Part shown: one piece after another, positions 22,084 through 32,244 of the stretch
Numbering within the stretch: the stretch's first letter is position 1
How the letters are laid out: every line of letters begins with the position of its first letter
From: Symbiodinium microadriaticum
Lineage: Eukaryota > Sar > Dinophyceae > Suessiales > Symbiodiniaceae
NCBI GenBank assembly: GCA_001939145.1
Contig: LSRX01000697.1
Location: 1 to 64,000, forward strand
Length of the DNA stretch: 64,000 nt
Direction of reading: 5' to 3'
Notes under the pieces: model-generated
Told to the model about the DNA's origin: nothing
The model's database searches: none
What the model saw: the letters and a program-made list of their open reading frames with translations, nothing else
Translations under genes and position numbers: made by a program

Positions 22084-23797
22084 GCAGTGACATGGGTACC
22101 AGATTCTGATAAACACCAAGAACATGGGTGCGGGCAGAGAGGAGCAGTCTAGAGCCGACCCTTCCCCTCGCTTCTCTGTTTGGGGGAGTGGGTGTTATGT
22201 GCTCATGTGTCGCAGTTCCAGACCGATGCATGGTTGTAAGTAAACATGTCTTGCGAAAAGCTAAAGACATTGGAACATCGGAATCCGGGAAACCGTGCGC
22301 GCAACTGTCAAGGTGCCCCGATTTCAACACCATCGCCATGTGCGATGCGTGGCACTTGGCTGGTCTGCCCCGGCAATCGCCTTGTAGTTGTTGTTGATAT
22401 TCTGCATTTCACACATATCAGGTCAGCTCTGAACAACCAGCACTTTTTGGGAATGTGCTGGGCTAAGAGGGTGCTTTTTCATGTGGCATGCGGACACTAG
22501 CAGTTGCAGCAACTTGCCGCTCTCGTGCAGAGTCAGAGGCCGCGATTCCCCGCAGATGGTGGTTTGGTGATGTTGGAATCTTGGCCCTGCGCACACACGC
22601 TTTGCTGCAACAGAAGCTGCATGTCCAGGCCGGGGGTTGACCTCTGTGACGCACTGGGGCCTTCCAGACGTGTTTAAGAAGGGTTCGAAGGGAAGGCCTG
22701 TGACCTGTGACCCTACGAGGCCGGTGCTTCCACCGCCCTTGCCGACACCGGGAGGCGCAGCCGCAGTCCGTTGGAGAATCGAAACGAGCCTAAGACCTAA
22801 GATCTGGCATGAGGTACAGGGCCAGCCAGTGACATCGCCCGCCTGCCATGTGGGAACAGCACTTCATCTCGTGGTGTGCAGCTAAATCATCGGGAGTCGG
22901 TTCAAGTGATTCCGTTGCATGGTTTTACTTCTAGTGCTTCTCTCAGGCATCATGTTACAGTGCTCAGCTTCATCCGAAGGGAGTCTCACATCCTACTGCA
23001 GCTGTCTAGTGCTGTTCATCGCCAGGGCATGGGATTCGGTGGTGCCTTCCGCCCTGGCGCCGAGGCGGGCTTTATTCCTTCTTTCGGCTTTCACAAGTTG
23101 CGTGGTGCTTCGCCACCACTGGGAGGCTGCTGCTGAGGGTGACCGGTCGCACACAGCTCAGACAGCGCGGAACGAAAGCTTGGCAGTGCTGCCCAGAAGA
23201 AGGAGAACGTGAGGGCTGCACGATTTAGTACCCCGAGGAAGGTTGCACAAAGTCTATCGTGCAAGGATGCTGCTCAGTATTGCTATTCATTGTTCTTCTT
23301 GAGTTGTCAGTCTGCCAACCCCCAATGCAATATTGTTGCAAAGCCTGGGCGGTGGTCATGCTACGAAAGCGAAGTTTTGCCAAGGCACGCTGTCGAGGCA
23401 AAGCAGCAGCCTAAGAAACATGCAGCTGGCACTCTGCTGGTGGGAGGCGGATGCGAAAAGGGGTCTTGGAGCTCAGGAAGAAAAGGATCACCCAAGAGAA
23501 GCAGGAATATTTAAGTTTATGCGAAAGATGACGAAAAATAGCTCGGTCTTGTCACCATGCTTACCCAGGCCAATGGCACCGGCAGAGTGCCTTGGTATGC
23601 AAGTTTCCAGTGTCCCTATTCGGGTGTTGTTGCAGCGCGTTTTGTTCATGCTGCAGCTAGAATAGCTTCTTCTGCATGTTGCAGATGCTGCTCAGGCTTC
23701 CGACATTCTGGCAACTGAGGACTCAGGCGACTCGACAAGGGTTGTTGTTTACCTGTCAGTCAGGAGTGAACGAGTAAGGTAGTGAGTAAGTGAATGG
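22084..23797. other. No firm gene; two isolated coding-like fragments
   Basis: At about 22637 the + strand reads LTSVTHWGLPD, resembling the VTWG core of the RCC1-like units, without the AFAAI or GGDSS parts. At about 23449-23535 a + frame reads VLELRKKRITQEKQEYL, a charged helix. Neither can be extended into a gene. Confidence 0.35.
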
Positions 23798-23911
23798 GTC
23801 AGTCAACCAGTCAGGCAGGCAGTCAGGCGCCAGGCGGCCAGGCAGCCAGGCAACCAGGCAGCCGGCTCCGCCCCTCTCCCTCTCCCTCCTCTCCCCGTCT
23901 CTCCGTCCCCC

Positions 23912-23951
<40 letters not shown>

Positions 23952-24124
23952 CTCTCCACGTCTCTCCCTCTCTCCCTCTCTCGCTCTGTCGCTCCCTCAC
24001 TCTGTCGCTGTCTTGCTGTCTCGCCGTCGCTGTCTGCCCGTCCGTCCGTCGGTCTGTCTGTCTGCTTGTCTTGTCCTGTCCTGGCCTGTCTGGTCTGGTC
24101 TGGTCTGCTCTGGTCTGGCTGTCC

Positions 24125-24159
<35 letters not shown>

Positions 24160-24160
24160 G
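23798..24160. repeat. Pyrimidine-rich simple-sequence tract
   Basis: Degenerate CCAGGCAGC units (about 23798-23868) are followed by CT-rich DNA. This includes (CT)n at about 23918-23948, GTCTGTCC-like units at 24030-24120 and (CT)n at about 24128-24157. Serine/leucine-rich + frames and arginine/glutamate-rich minus frames here are composition artefacts. Confidence 0.9.
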
Positions 24161-24768
24161 CGCTTGGAAGCCTGCGTAGTCTTAACATTCCCTGTTCTGT
24201 ACCTGGTCTCTCACTGTCGTGTAGGATCAGCAGATCGTACATCAGATGGCTGCCGCTGCCGCCGGATACCAGGTCGGAAGTCAATGTATTTCGTTCAGCC
24301 CCGCCTTGAATACCATCGCCAAGCTTCGTCAACATAGAATTGAATCAGTGGCTGCCTTCTTGGGACGGCAACCCTGCCAGTCACCATGTAGGGTCCTTCC
24401 TCAAACATTCACCTTCTCACAAGGGATTCGCGGTAAATCCACTTTCAGTCGACTGGACACGAAGCTTGCACGAAGCTGAGACCATGATCAGGCTTATCAG
24501 TGGGGGGCGGTGGCAGCAGCAGCTGCCCTGGGAGGCCATTCACAGCTATGGGCCATCGGCGTCTGGTAGACTTGAAGCGCTCCGTGCTGGATGAAACGGG
24601 GTAGTTGTTCGGCAGGCTTGCAAAGTGCTGGTTGGCGAGTCCCAGGATGTGTGACTCCCGGTGTGTGGTGCAACGGAAACTGCTCGGCAAATTGGCCGTG
24701 TTTTTCGCCCAGGTCCGGGTGGCTGCATGGACCGCTCCTTTGCTGTCAGAGTATGAGACGAGACATGC

Positions 24769-27700
24769 ATGAGAAGCTTTGCGAAGCAGTCTTCATCGTT
24801 CTTGAAGTCGCTTAGTCCAGGACTTGACCAGTCGAAGAGAGCAAGGTCTTTCATTTTAGAACCAGACCCGTCTTTGGCTCGGCGCCAAAGATCTGCGATG
24901 CTGCAGGACATTCAGGCGCACTTGCACCAGAGTGCCCAGGCCAAGGCGCGCTCGCAGGAGAGCCCCCTCTGCCAGTAAGTCCAAAGGAGTTTGGGTTTGG
25001 GCCTTCAGAGATCCTTGGCCCTCTGAGGTCATTCCCTTCCTTCCTCTGTGTTTCCTCGTCTGCGGGAGGTCGGTGTGCCACCGGTGTTCACCAAGGATGG
25101 CGGAGGCGATGCGTCAACGAAGCTGGAAGTGTTCTTTTGAGGGGTGGTGAGGGTAACCCAAATACACAGGAGCAGCACTGGCTCCGGGGCAGGGAAGCTC
25201 AGTCCAGAGGGAGGGTTGCAAATCGAAATCCAGGATGTCGTGCAAATGTTCATGACAGAGAAGTGCAAGTCAGCAGAGATATGGTACTGACCAGAGAGTG
25301 TCGAGCCAGGATTGAAGCCAGAGTGGCCGTGCTATGGGCACTTTTCTTTTGTCCGCATGGCAGGTCCCGGTTTTCGATTCTTCTAGACTGCAGCTAAGGC
25401 CGGTTTATCCCTCTGGTCCTTCGGTTCAAAGGACGGGATGTGAAGTGCCAGTCTCATCCGAAGCTGCAAAGGTTCGCTGTTCTTCAGATGCGTCCGCCTG
25501 AGTCTGTGAGAGGAGCCCTGTGAACAACGACAAGCTGCCGGAGGATTCAACCTGCCGCACCGGTTTGCTGTGCCACTCGTCCAGCCACTCTTCTCCCACT
25601 TGGGTATGCACCGTTCAGCTGCCAGGAGCATGCTCCAGCAACAGCAGAACCCCACAAAGGCCGAGGGCGGGGTGAGGCCGGACTACCGGAGACGGTTACG
25701 CACAAAGCGGTAGTGTGTGGGAATATGTTTGTCGCGGTCTTTTGTGCAAGTTCTTGGACTTCTTAAGCTGAGAGAAAACTTGCTGGCTGGATCTGCCTTG
25801 CAACATGAACTGGTGCAGGGCATAGCATGCAGTAGGCAGGAGAGGGTGCATGCCAATTGCTGTACCCTATCGATATGAGCATGCTGCAGGGGATGCTGGT
25901 TCAGCATGACAGGTGTTGTCTTTGTGAGCATTGCTGATGCAAGGTTGATGCCGCCCCTGCGAATGGCAAGGTGCTGCGAGATGTCCCACTGGTCTCTCGT
26001 TAGAACATATTTTAACATAAGAAGCCTCATGAGGCTTGAAGTTGACAGCCGCACATCCTCACACATCCTGTTCCAGGGCGGCAAAGGCCGCGGTCCAAAC
26101 GGGGCTGCACGTGGCAGGCATGCTCGGCATGTCGGGTCGAGGAGCACCATGCTACTGGTACCATGTTCAGCATGATCATGGTTGTCACGACTGATTGAAC
26201 ACGGCAGTCGTAGCACACATTGTTTGATGTTTGCCAGTCGCAATAGGGCAAAGCCTGAAGAAACACGTCCATGAGGTTTGAAGAAAAGTCAAGCAGCGTT
26301 CTGGACATTGCCAGATTCGATGCAGCAGCACTTCCTGCCGAAGCGGCAGAATTGCTGGGGCAGGTGCACTAAGGGTGCGGCGTCAGCATATTGTCAGAGT
26401 TCGGAGACGCACGAAAGCAAGCACACAGGTCGGTCAGCTTTCGCGAAGTCAAGCAGGGAGCTGGAGGCTCAGCTTCGCGGCAAATCTGACCATGTTGTTC
26501 ACGGCCAAACTGTGCACCGCATGCTGTCTGCGATTTGACACTGTCTTGCTAAGGCAAGTACCTGCAGCGGCAGCTACAGAAGGGACCAGGCTTCATTGGA
26601 TCCGGGGTGATCTCTGATTTAAGTCTTGGTGATGCCTGGGATGTTTCAGGCTTCTTACATGAGCGTCTGAAGTATCCTTCCTGACCATCCAGATGCACCC
26701 TACAGCGCGAGTCGCAGCCAGCTTCCCGAGCTTAGTCCAGCTCAGTATCATTCGATATCTGACCCAAGTCAACTCGCACTAACCACGCTCGGTAAGCTGC
26801 TGGAATTCAGCCTTTGCCGAGCTACTCGCTCTCGAGAGGCCAGGACGAACCCTGTTGTTGAGATGTAATTCACAAGAACTGAACTCGCACCTCTTTTAGC
26901 TCGTGGAGACAAGCCACCACGAGCAGTCACGTCGATATCTAACATCTTCAAGCATTGGTGCAAGTGACCATGCTGGGCCGTACTCGGGAACCAGACGACG
27001 GTTGATCAGAGACTCAAATGACAGGGGCGATCATGGATGTGATCCTTGCAGAAGCTTGAGCCTCGGATATCAGGTTAAGAAAACAAACGCTTGCACCCAG
27101 GATGAGCTTCTGTGTTGCTTCTATCCGGTACTTGCAGCAGCTTCCTGCACGACCTGTGTTCCTGCAAGCGAAAGGTCGAGGATGAGATTGCGGGAATGAT
27201 GTGCGACTCCTACGGCAACTACCTCTGTAGCCTCGACCTCAAAAGCGCTGTGCCGGGTTCCTGATTGGCATGCCGGAAGTGTGTGCAGAGCTTTACCCAG
27301 TAACACCCATCAGGGAGTTTCATGTGAAATCGAACAAAATGATTACTCAGCGTAATCTCAAGTGTCCAGCTGCAAAAAAAGTTTGCCACCGAGGTGCAGC
27401 ATTTCAGGCATGCTCTCCCAGGCGCGGGCAGCACTTGCCACGAACAATGTATGCCATGGTGCCAGCATGTCGCGTGCGCACATCAGCCAGATTTGCAGTT
27501 GGTACTAGATCGCTTGGCTGCCTACTTGTCAGACTCAGTTTTTTGCTCGGTCTCAGCGGCATCAGCAGCATGGAATGATCGAACTGCCCACCTCTGAGGC
27601 AGAGAAAGCGGATCCTTGAGAAGCTCTCACCACAAGTTGGCGCCATCGCGTGCGACAAGCGTGGGACACATGCTCTGCAGGCGAGCCCAAAGTGTTTTCG

Positions 27701-30700
27701 TCAAATCATTTCGACTTTGTTTGCCAGGAAAGCAAGGTGAATTGCACTTGCCTTTGAAAGCTTTCTGATTGTTGGCTTGCAGAGTTGATTTACTGTTCAG
27801 TTGGTGCTGTACAGGTGGCAAGGGCTTTCTATTCCGCGGCCTCATATGGCATTTTGGATCCTCTTAGGTCTTAGAAGATTGCAAAAAGCTACTAAGTCTT
27901 CCACGAAGATGGGCAAGAAGCGAAGGACAGAAGCCAGGAAGGAGTGGCATGTAGACAATCTATGTCGCATGATTGAAAAACGTGCCGCTTGGACGATCCT
28001 GACGGCAGGGGGAAAAGAGCCTCGTGGTTTATGGTTCGGGGTTTTGGGGCTTCAGTGTTTCAGGATCTCGTGGCTTTCTGCATTGCTCTAGGAATTTAGG
28101 GTTAAACTTCACAATGCTTTGTAGAAGGGTCAGCCCAAAGGGCCCTGCATGGGCCTGTGGTCCCCAGGTTTGTCCCGTTTCCACGAGCCTGCTTGCAGCC
28201 CTTTCGCAACCACAGTCATCGTCTTACGTTCACAATGTACCACAACAGACATCACAACCATCTCGAAGGGCAGGTGCTAGCAGACCAACCTGGATCCAAT
28301 TGAACCAGATCCAATCTACTGGACTGCAATCCTGCAATTTGTTGGCAACGTTGTGGCTGGTTTTCTTGCGAAAGTACTAGCACACATGCGTCTCACATGT
28401 CTCACATAGTTTGTGAACCTCTTACGAAAATGAATGAGCACAATTGCAATTTTGGAAGCCGGGATGCCTCTTGAGATGTTAGCGGCGTGCGAATGCCATT
28501 CGGTGCAGTGAGACGGGGATTGCAGCGCACCATTCAAGCCCGCAAAACAACCAAATGGAGAAACACAAGCACCTCCCACTCACACAACACAGCTCAACCC
28601 CGGTACAGGACGTTATGCTTTCTGTGAAAGGCTCTCATTGGCTTGCTGCAGCTCGAAGAGGAACAGCAGCTGCTGATGTCCGTGGCTCAGTTGTGCTATT
28701 GTCTCCTCTGTTTAGGAACATCGGAAGAGAGCTTCTCGTGACTTCGTCAGAAGCAACAGTTAGGAAATTTCCGGTCCTGTTACGCATGTTGTCATCTCTA
28801 ATTGACTCTACCTGTGCCACGATGTCTCGTAAGTACAGTGCACACGCATCAAAATCGTTTCGCTCGCTGGCAGCAATGTCAAATTAAAGCCTCCTGCACA
28901 AGCATCAGAAAGTTGTCTGCGCCCACAACACAATCGGAAAGCAGCTTTCTGGACATGCTCGAGAGTTCGTTCTGAAGCGTTTATGGTTTTTGAGGTGTGT
29001 ATGTTAAGCGGCCAGCTTAGTCAGCAGTTGTGTCAAGTGCGAAGAATCCAATCCACGGATGGAATCACAACGGGCCCCTCATTTCCGCTTCGAGGGCAGG
29101 GCGGCTCATGTACCCTTTTGTGTTGCCACCGTCTTTCTTAGGTTTCGTGTATGCGGTGAACTCACCTGCCCTGATCACATGCTGAACATGGCAAGGGATG
29201 TATGGGACACTCAACAGCAGGAACGCTATCAAGAGTCGCGTCATCGAACTGAGCCCGGAGCTTAGAAGTATGCAGTCTTGAGCGGCTTGAGCGCCCTCGT
29301 GTCCAAGCGGTCCAAGCCTGCTGGAGGAATGGAGCCTGGGGTAAGCATAGAAGTTGCTGCTTGCAAGTCGAGGTATGGATCCAAACGGCACGCACGTGGT
29401 GGGGACCCTGGCCCCATGCCATAGAGCTTTCTTGCAGGATATTCTAGACGGTCTCAGCAGGCATGCTGGAGTTTTGTTGATGCCCGAGTCAGGGGATGGA
29501 TGCTAAGGTCCAGAGGCTTCTTTGCTGCTTTCTCCCTTCAGTCACAGCCTGGCACCTCAGTCGAGAACTTTCATCTAAACCGAGACAGGGTTGTGCCAAG
29601 CGGCTATGCAAAGACGCAAGTCTCGTCGCTCTCTCGTCTCCGGCTGAATGCCGTTCTGCTTGATGCTCTGTGCTGGCCGGTGCATCTTTGAGGAGTGGAT
29701 ATACATTGCCATCAATGATCGCATGATCGAAGTGGCACATCACCCGTACGGGTCAAGGCCTCGGACATTCCAGCTCCTCCAGCCCAGGAGCGATGTTTCC
29801 GGTACTTGTTTGTTTTCATGTTGTATTGTGTGTATGGTGCGAACATACGTCGTGTCGGATGTCAAGCTCCACAAGAGGGGTATGTCCCTGACAACAGATC
29901 CTAGGTGGAAGAAGTAATTTCGAAAGCGGCAAACCTTACTGCCCTTGGCTGTTTAGTTTAGGTCGGGAGGTATCCCTAGATGAGACACCGGACGAGGTGC
30001 CCGATGACCATGTCGTAGGTACAGTGTGGTTTAGACGATCGATTGCTACATCAACAATCGACATGCTAAAATCTAGGATGGATGAGCTCTTTGTGCTTAG
30101 GCACGGCTGCTTTGCCTTTCCTGAGATGCGGTTTGCGTTGAGGTGGTGCATGTCTTGGAGAATGTCCTGAGGTGGTGATTTCTTCGCAGTGACGATTCAT
30201 ATGCCACTTGCTATTTGGTGATTGTCCCAATACAGGCCCCTGCTACGGATGGCAGCCGCGGCAAAAATTTTAGAATGGACTGTTAGGTCAGCTTGCTGCT
30301 TTGCTCGTTGTGATTGTTGAGGCTTTGCGTGCTCAAGAAGTGCATATCGCAGGCTCGCCCGTGCAGATGTAATGTTGTGAAAGGCAATCCCCCAGGTCTT
30401 TTGGTGATTCTGCTGCAGACTTGACTTTGCTTCCATTGCTTCCCGTATCTGTGGCAAAGATGCGTGGAGGCGAAACCAGCCTCAAAGCACCAGGACGCCA
30501 TGTGGGCATGAGCTTGTGTGTGCAAGAGGGAGTGACGAGAGAATTGGTTCGAGGACATGCTATTAAAGCAGCTTGCCCGGCATGTTCGTGCCTCAGAGCG
30601 TATCTTCACTCACTGCTGCATGTGTGATGATAATCATGTGATGCAGAGCCGTGTCGGATGATGATCAGCTTTGTGCACAGTGCGCTGACAATGACATGCC

Positions 30701-32244
30701 AAAGCGAAGCAGCTTCTAAGGCAATGGACTTAGTCCAGAGTCCTTACGGTAACTATGCGATCCAGCATGCGCTGGAGGAGACAAGTTCTTGTTTCAGCTG
30801 CAAGGGGTTGTTGCACTCGGCCACAGACCACTGGTCGCAGAGCCATTCGGGCAAAGTGCAAATTACATCAGTTCCTGATAAGCCTCAGCTCATTAACAGG
30901 AGTGGGGAGGCAACTGCTGCCAGCCGATTCTGCACAAGCTGGAGGCCACGTCAGATCCTGTGACACAGATTATATGCAAGCAATGCTCTCGGACCCTCGT
31001 TGCGTGGATGTGAGAAGTCTCTGAGACGTGTCTCCCTTCAGGGCCGGATGATGCAGCTTAGCATCCAGAAGTTCTCCTCCAACGTGGTTGAAAAGCTTTT
31101 CTGTTTCGACCTCAGGAACTTCCCAAACGCACGGCCCCAGTGCAGCAATGGCAGGCGCCTCTAGCTGCATCGACTCGGCTGAATTCAGGCTCGGCACCAG
31201 CGGACTTCCGCGACCGCTTCATCGCGGAGCTCGTCGAAAGCGAGAAGATGTCAGTTTTGGTCAACAGCGACTCGTCTTCTGCAAGCCCTATTCCTATTCA
31301 TGATCTGTGTCAAGCATCGCAGTATTTTTGCAAACGTCCGGCAGTATAGTAGCGAGCGTGTTGTCGCCTGCACGCTCCACTGCGGCAGTCCAATGGAAAA
31401 AATCGGAAGCCGTGTACGTTTCAGAGGACCTTGACAGGACGCTTTCCCGGCGTCCCTGGTGCCACTATGAACACGCGATCCTTGAGCCACTTCCAAGAGT
31501 GCCCCTGGCCAGCTAGCACCACAACTTGGGCAAATGATAGATGGGATGCCTGGCCTGGGGTTGGCGCCGTGTGCGAGGCGGCAGAGAAGAAGATGAAGAA
31601 TATAAGTATCGTCCACACAGCCTGCTGGTCAGTCCTGGCTGTGGTTGAGCGGACTGGCGACTTGTTGGCGACGGGAAGAGGCGTAACCTGAAAACCATGG
31701 ATGATCTCTGAGCCGCATGGCATTTTGAGCTGAACACGTCCCCATCACCACGTCTGAGGCAACTATGGGCACTATGTTGCCAAGTTACGATCTCAGCTGC
31801 TTCTTTGAGAGATTGTATGACGTTGCATGTTCCGGGCCGGGCATGAAGCTTTTTCAAAGACACCCGTCGGCTTCATGACTCTGGGCATGTCAGGCGAGCT
31901 TTGCAAATGGCTACTCCTGAGCAGAGTCGTGCACTCCTTGAGGCCAGGATTTGTAGAAGCTCGAAGAGCTCTTGTTACCAGTGACAGCGTCGTGATTTCC
32001 GGCCTCAGGCAATCAAGGCCAACCTGTCGATATTGACGGGATCTTGGCTTCCCTGTCCATATTGTTGCGCCCACTGCTTGAGTCGAATAGCGGGCCGAGG
32101 CCAAACCGTCGGTTGCGAGTGAAGTGGGAGAAGGTCATGAGCGGCCAAGGCGAGCATATTGATAGCATGTTAGGTTTCGCTTCTGCTGACCCTGCTGCTG
32201 AAAGCAGTCGTCTGTGCCATGGTACCATGCGCCTCGAACGGTGA
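24769..32244 (+). CDS. Pumilio-family (PUF) RNA-binding protein
   Basis: Recognised from diagnostic repeat cores in correct N-to-C order: CDSYGNYLCSL (27187), NDRMIEVAHHPYGSR (29706), SPYGNYAIQHALEE (30742), LSIQKFSSNVVEKLF (31057), RFIAELVESEKMSVLV (about 31212), NYGHYVAK (31761), RALQMATPEQSRALLEA (31895), AIKANLSIL (32012) and VKWEKVMSG (32119). PUF proteins bind UGUA-type elements in mRNA 3' UTRs through eight helical repeats and repress or localise the mRNA. Repeat six here has N-Y..Q (reads U) and repeat seven S-N..E (reads G), as in other PUF proteins. Repeats three and four are not located with confidence between 27.3 and 29.6 kb. The N-terminal extension is inferred from coding-like + strand exons back to about 24.8 kb; the start codon is not known. 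The stop is at 32242-32244. Splice donors include GC (31267, 31943). Family assignment is strong; exon ends before 31 kb are approximate. Confidence 0.78.
24845..26535 (+). CDS. Probable N-terminal exons of the PUF gene
   Basis: Coding-like stretches in order: 24850-24978 (RSAMLQDIQAHLHQSAQAKA), about 25087-25138 (VFTKDGGGDASTKLEVFF), about 25160-25287 (SSTGSGAGKLSPEGG then IEIQDVVQMFMTEKCKSAEI), 25531-25704 (FNLPHRFAVPLVQPLFSHLG and QQQQNPTKAEGG), 26277-26376 (SSVLDIARFDAAALPAEAAE) and 26400-26535 (SSRELEAQLRGKSDHVVHG). Changing frames fit introns. Low-complexity S/G and Q segments are usual before a Pumilio domain. They could instead belong to a separate upstream gene. Confidence 0.45.
26553..27228 (+). 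CDS. PUF repeats one and two (partial)
   Basis: At 26553 the frame reads GKYLQRQLQKGPGF, matching the helix of a first PUF repeat (G-x-x-x-x-Q-x-x-L). At 27175-27228 it reads VEDEIAGMMCDSYGNYLCSL, the typical second repeat with N and Y at recognition positions 12 and 13. The expected Q at position 16 is replaced by S unless the exon ends at LC. Confidence 0.6.
27229..29689. other. Introns and unresolved middle of the PUF gene
   Basis: Repeats three and four should lie here. Weak candidates are ALATNNVCHGASMS at about 27430-27470 (cf. the HGT core of repeat three) and EEEQQLLMSVAQ at about 28655. An exon-like MGKKRRTEARKEWHV at 27909 does not look like PUF. I cannot choose among them. Confidence 0.3.
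29690..30786 (+). CDS. PUF repeats five and six
   Basis: The exon at about 29690-29760 carries a repeat-five helix (NDRMIEVAHHPYGSR); S-R are at recognition positions 12-13, where C-R is more usual. The exon at about 30699-30783 carries KAMDLVQSPYGNYAIQHALEE with the N-Y..Q triplet. Between them are about 900 bases of intron or unresolved sequence. Confidence 0.7.
31042..31266 (+). CDS. PUF repeat seven and start of repeat eight
   Basis: The exon from 31042 reads GRMMQLSIQKFSSNVVEK (S-N..E triplet). The exon 31189-31266 reads RFIAELVESEKMSVLVN, preceded by an AG at 31187-31188 and ended by a GC donor at 31267. These are the best-conserved parts of the protein. Confidence 0.8.
31759..32244 (+). 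CDS. PUF repeat eight (25-nt exon) and C-terminal cap
   Basis: Exon 31759-31783 is 25 bases. Joined to 31266 and 31894 it gives VNS-NYGHYVA-K-RALQMA, completing repeat eight. Recognition residues become H-Y..K instead of the usual N-Y..Q. Exons 31894-31942 and 32009-about 32040 add ATPEQSRALLE and AIKANLSIL, the conserved cap. The last exon contains VKWEKVMSG and a short tail to the stop at 32242. Confidence 0.7.

Noticed and set aside
23756..24337. R/E-rich and S/L-rich frames on both strands
   Set aside because: Produced by the CT-rich simple-sequence tract.
25683..26243. 186-codon minus-strand frame
   Set aside because: No recognisable domain; it overlaps the N-terminal region of the + strand PUF gene.
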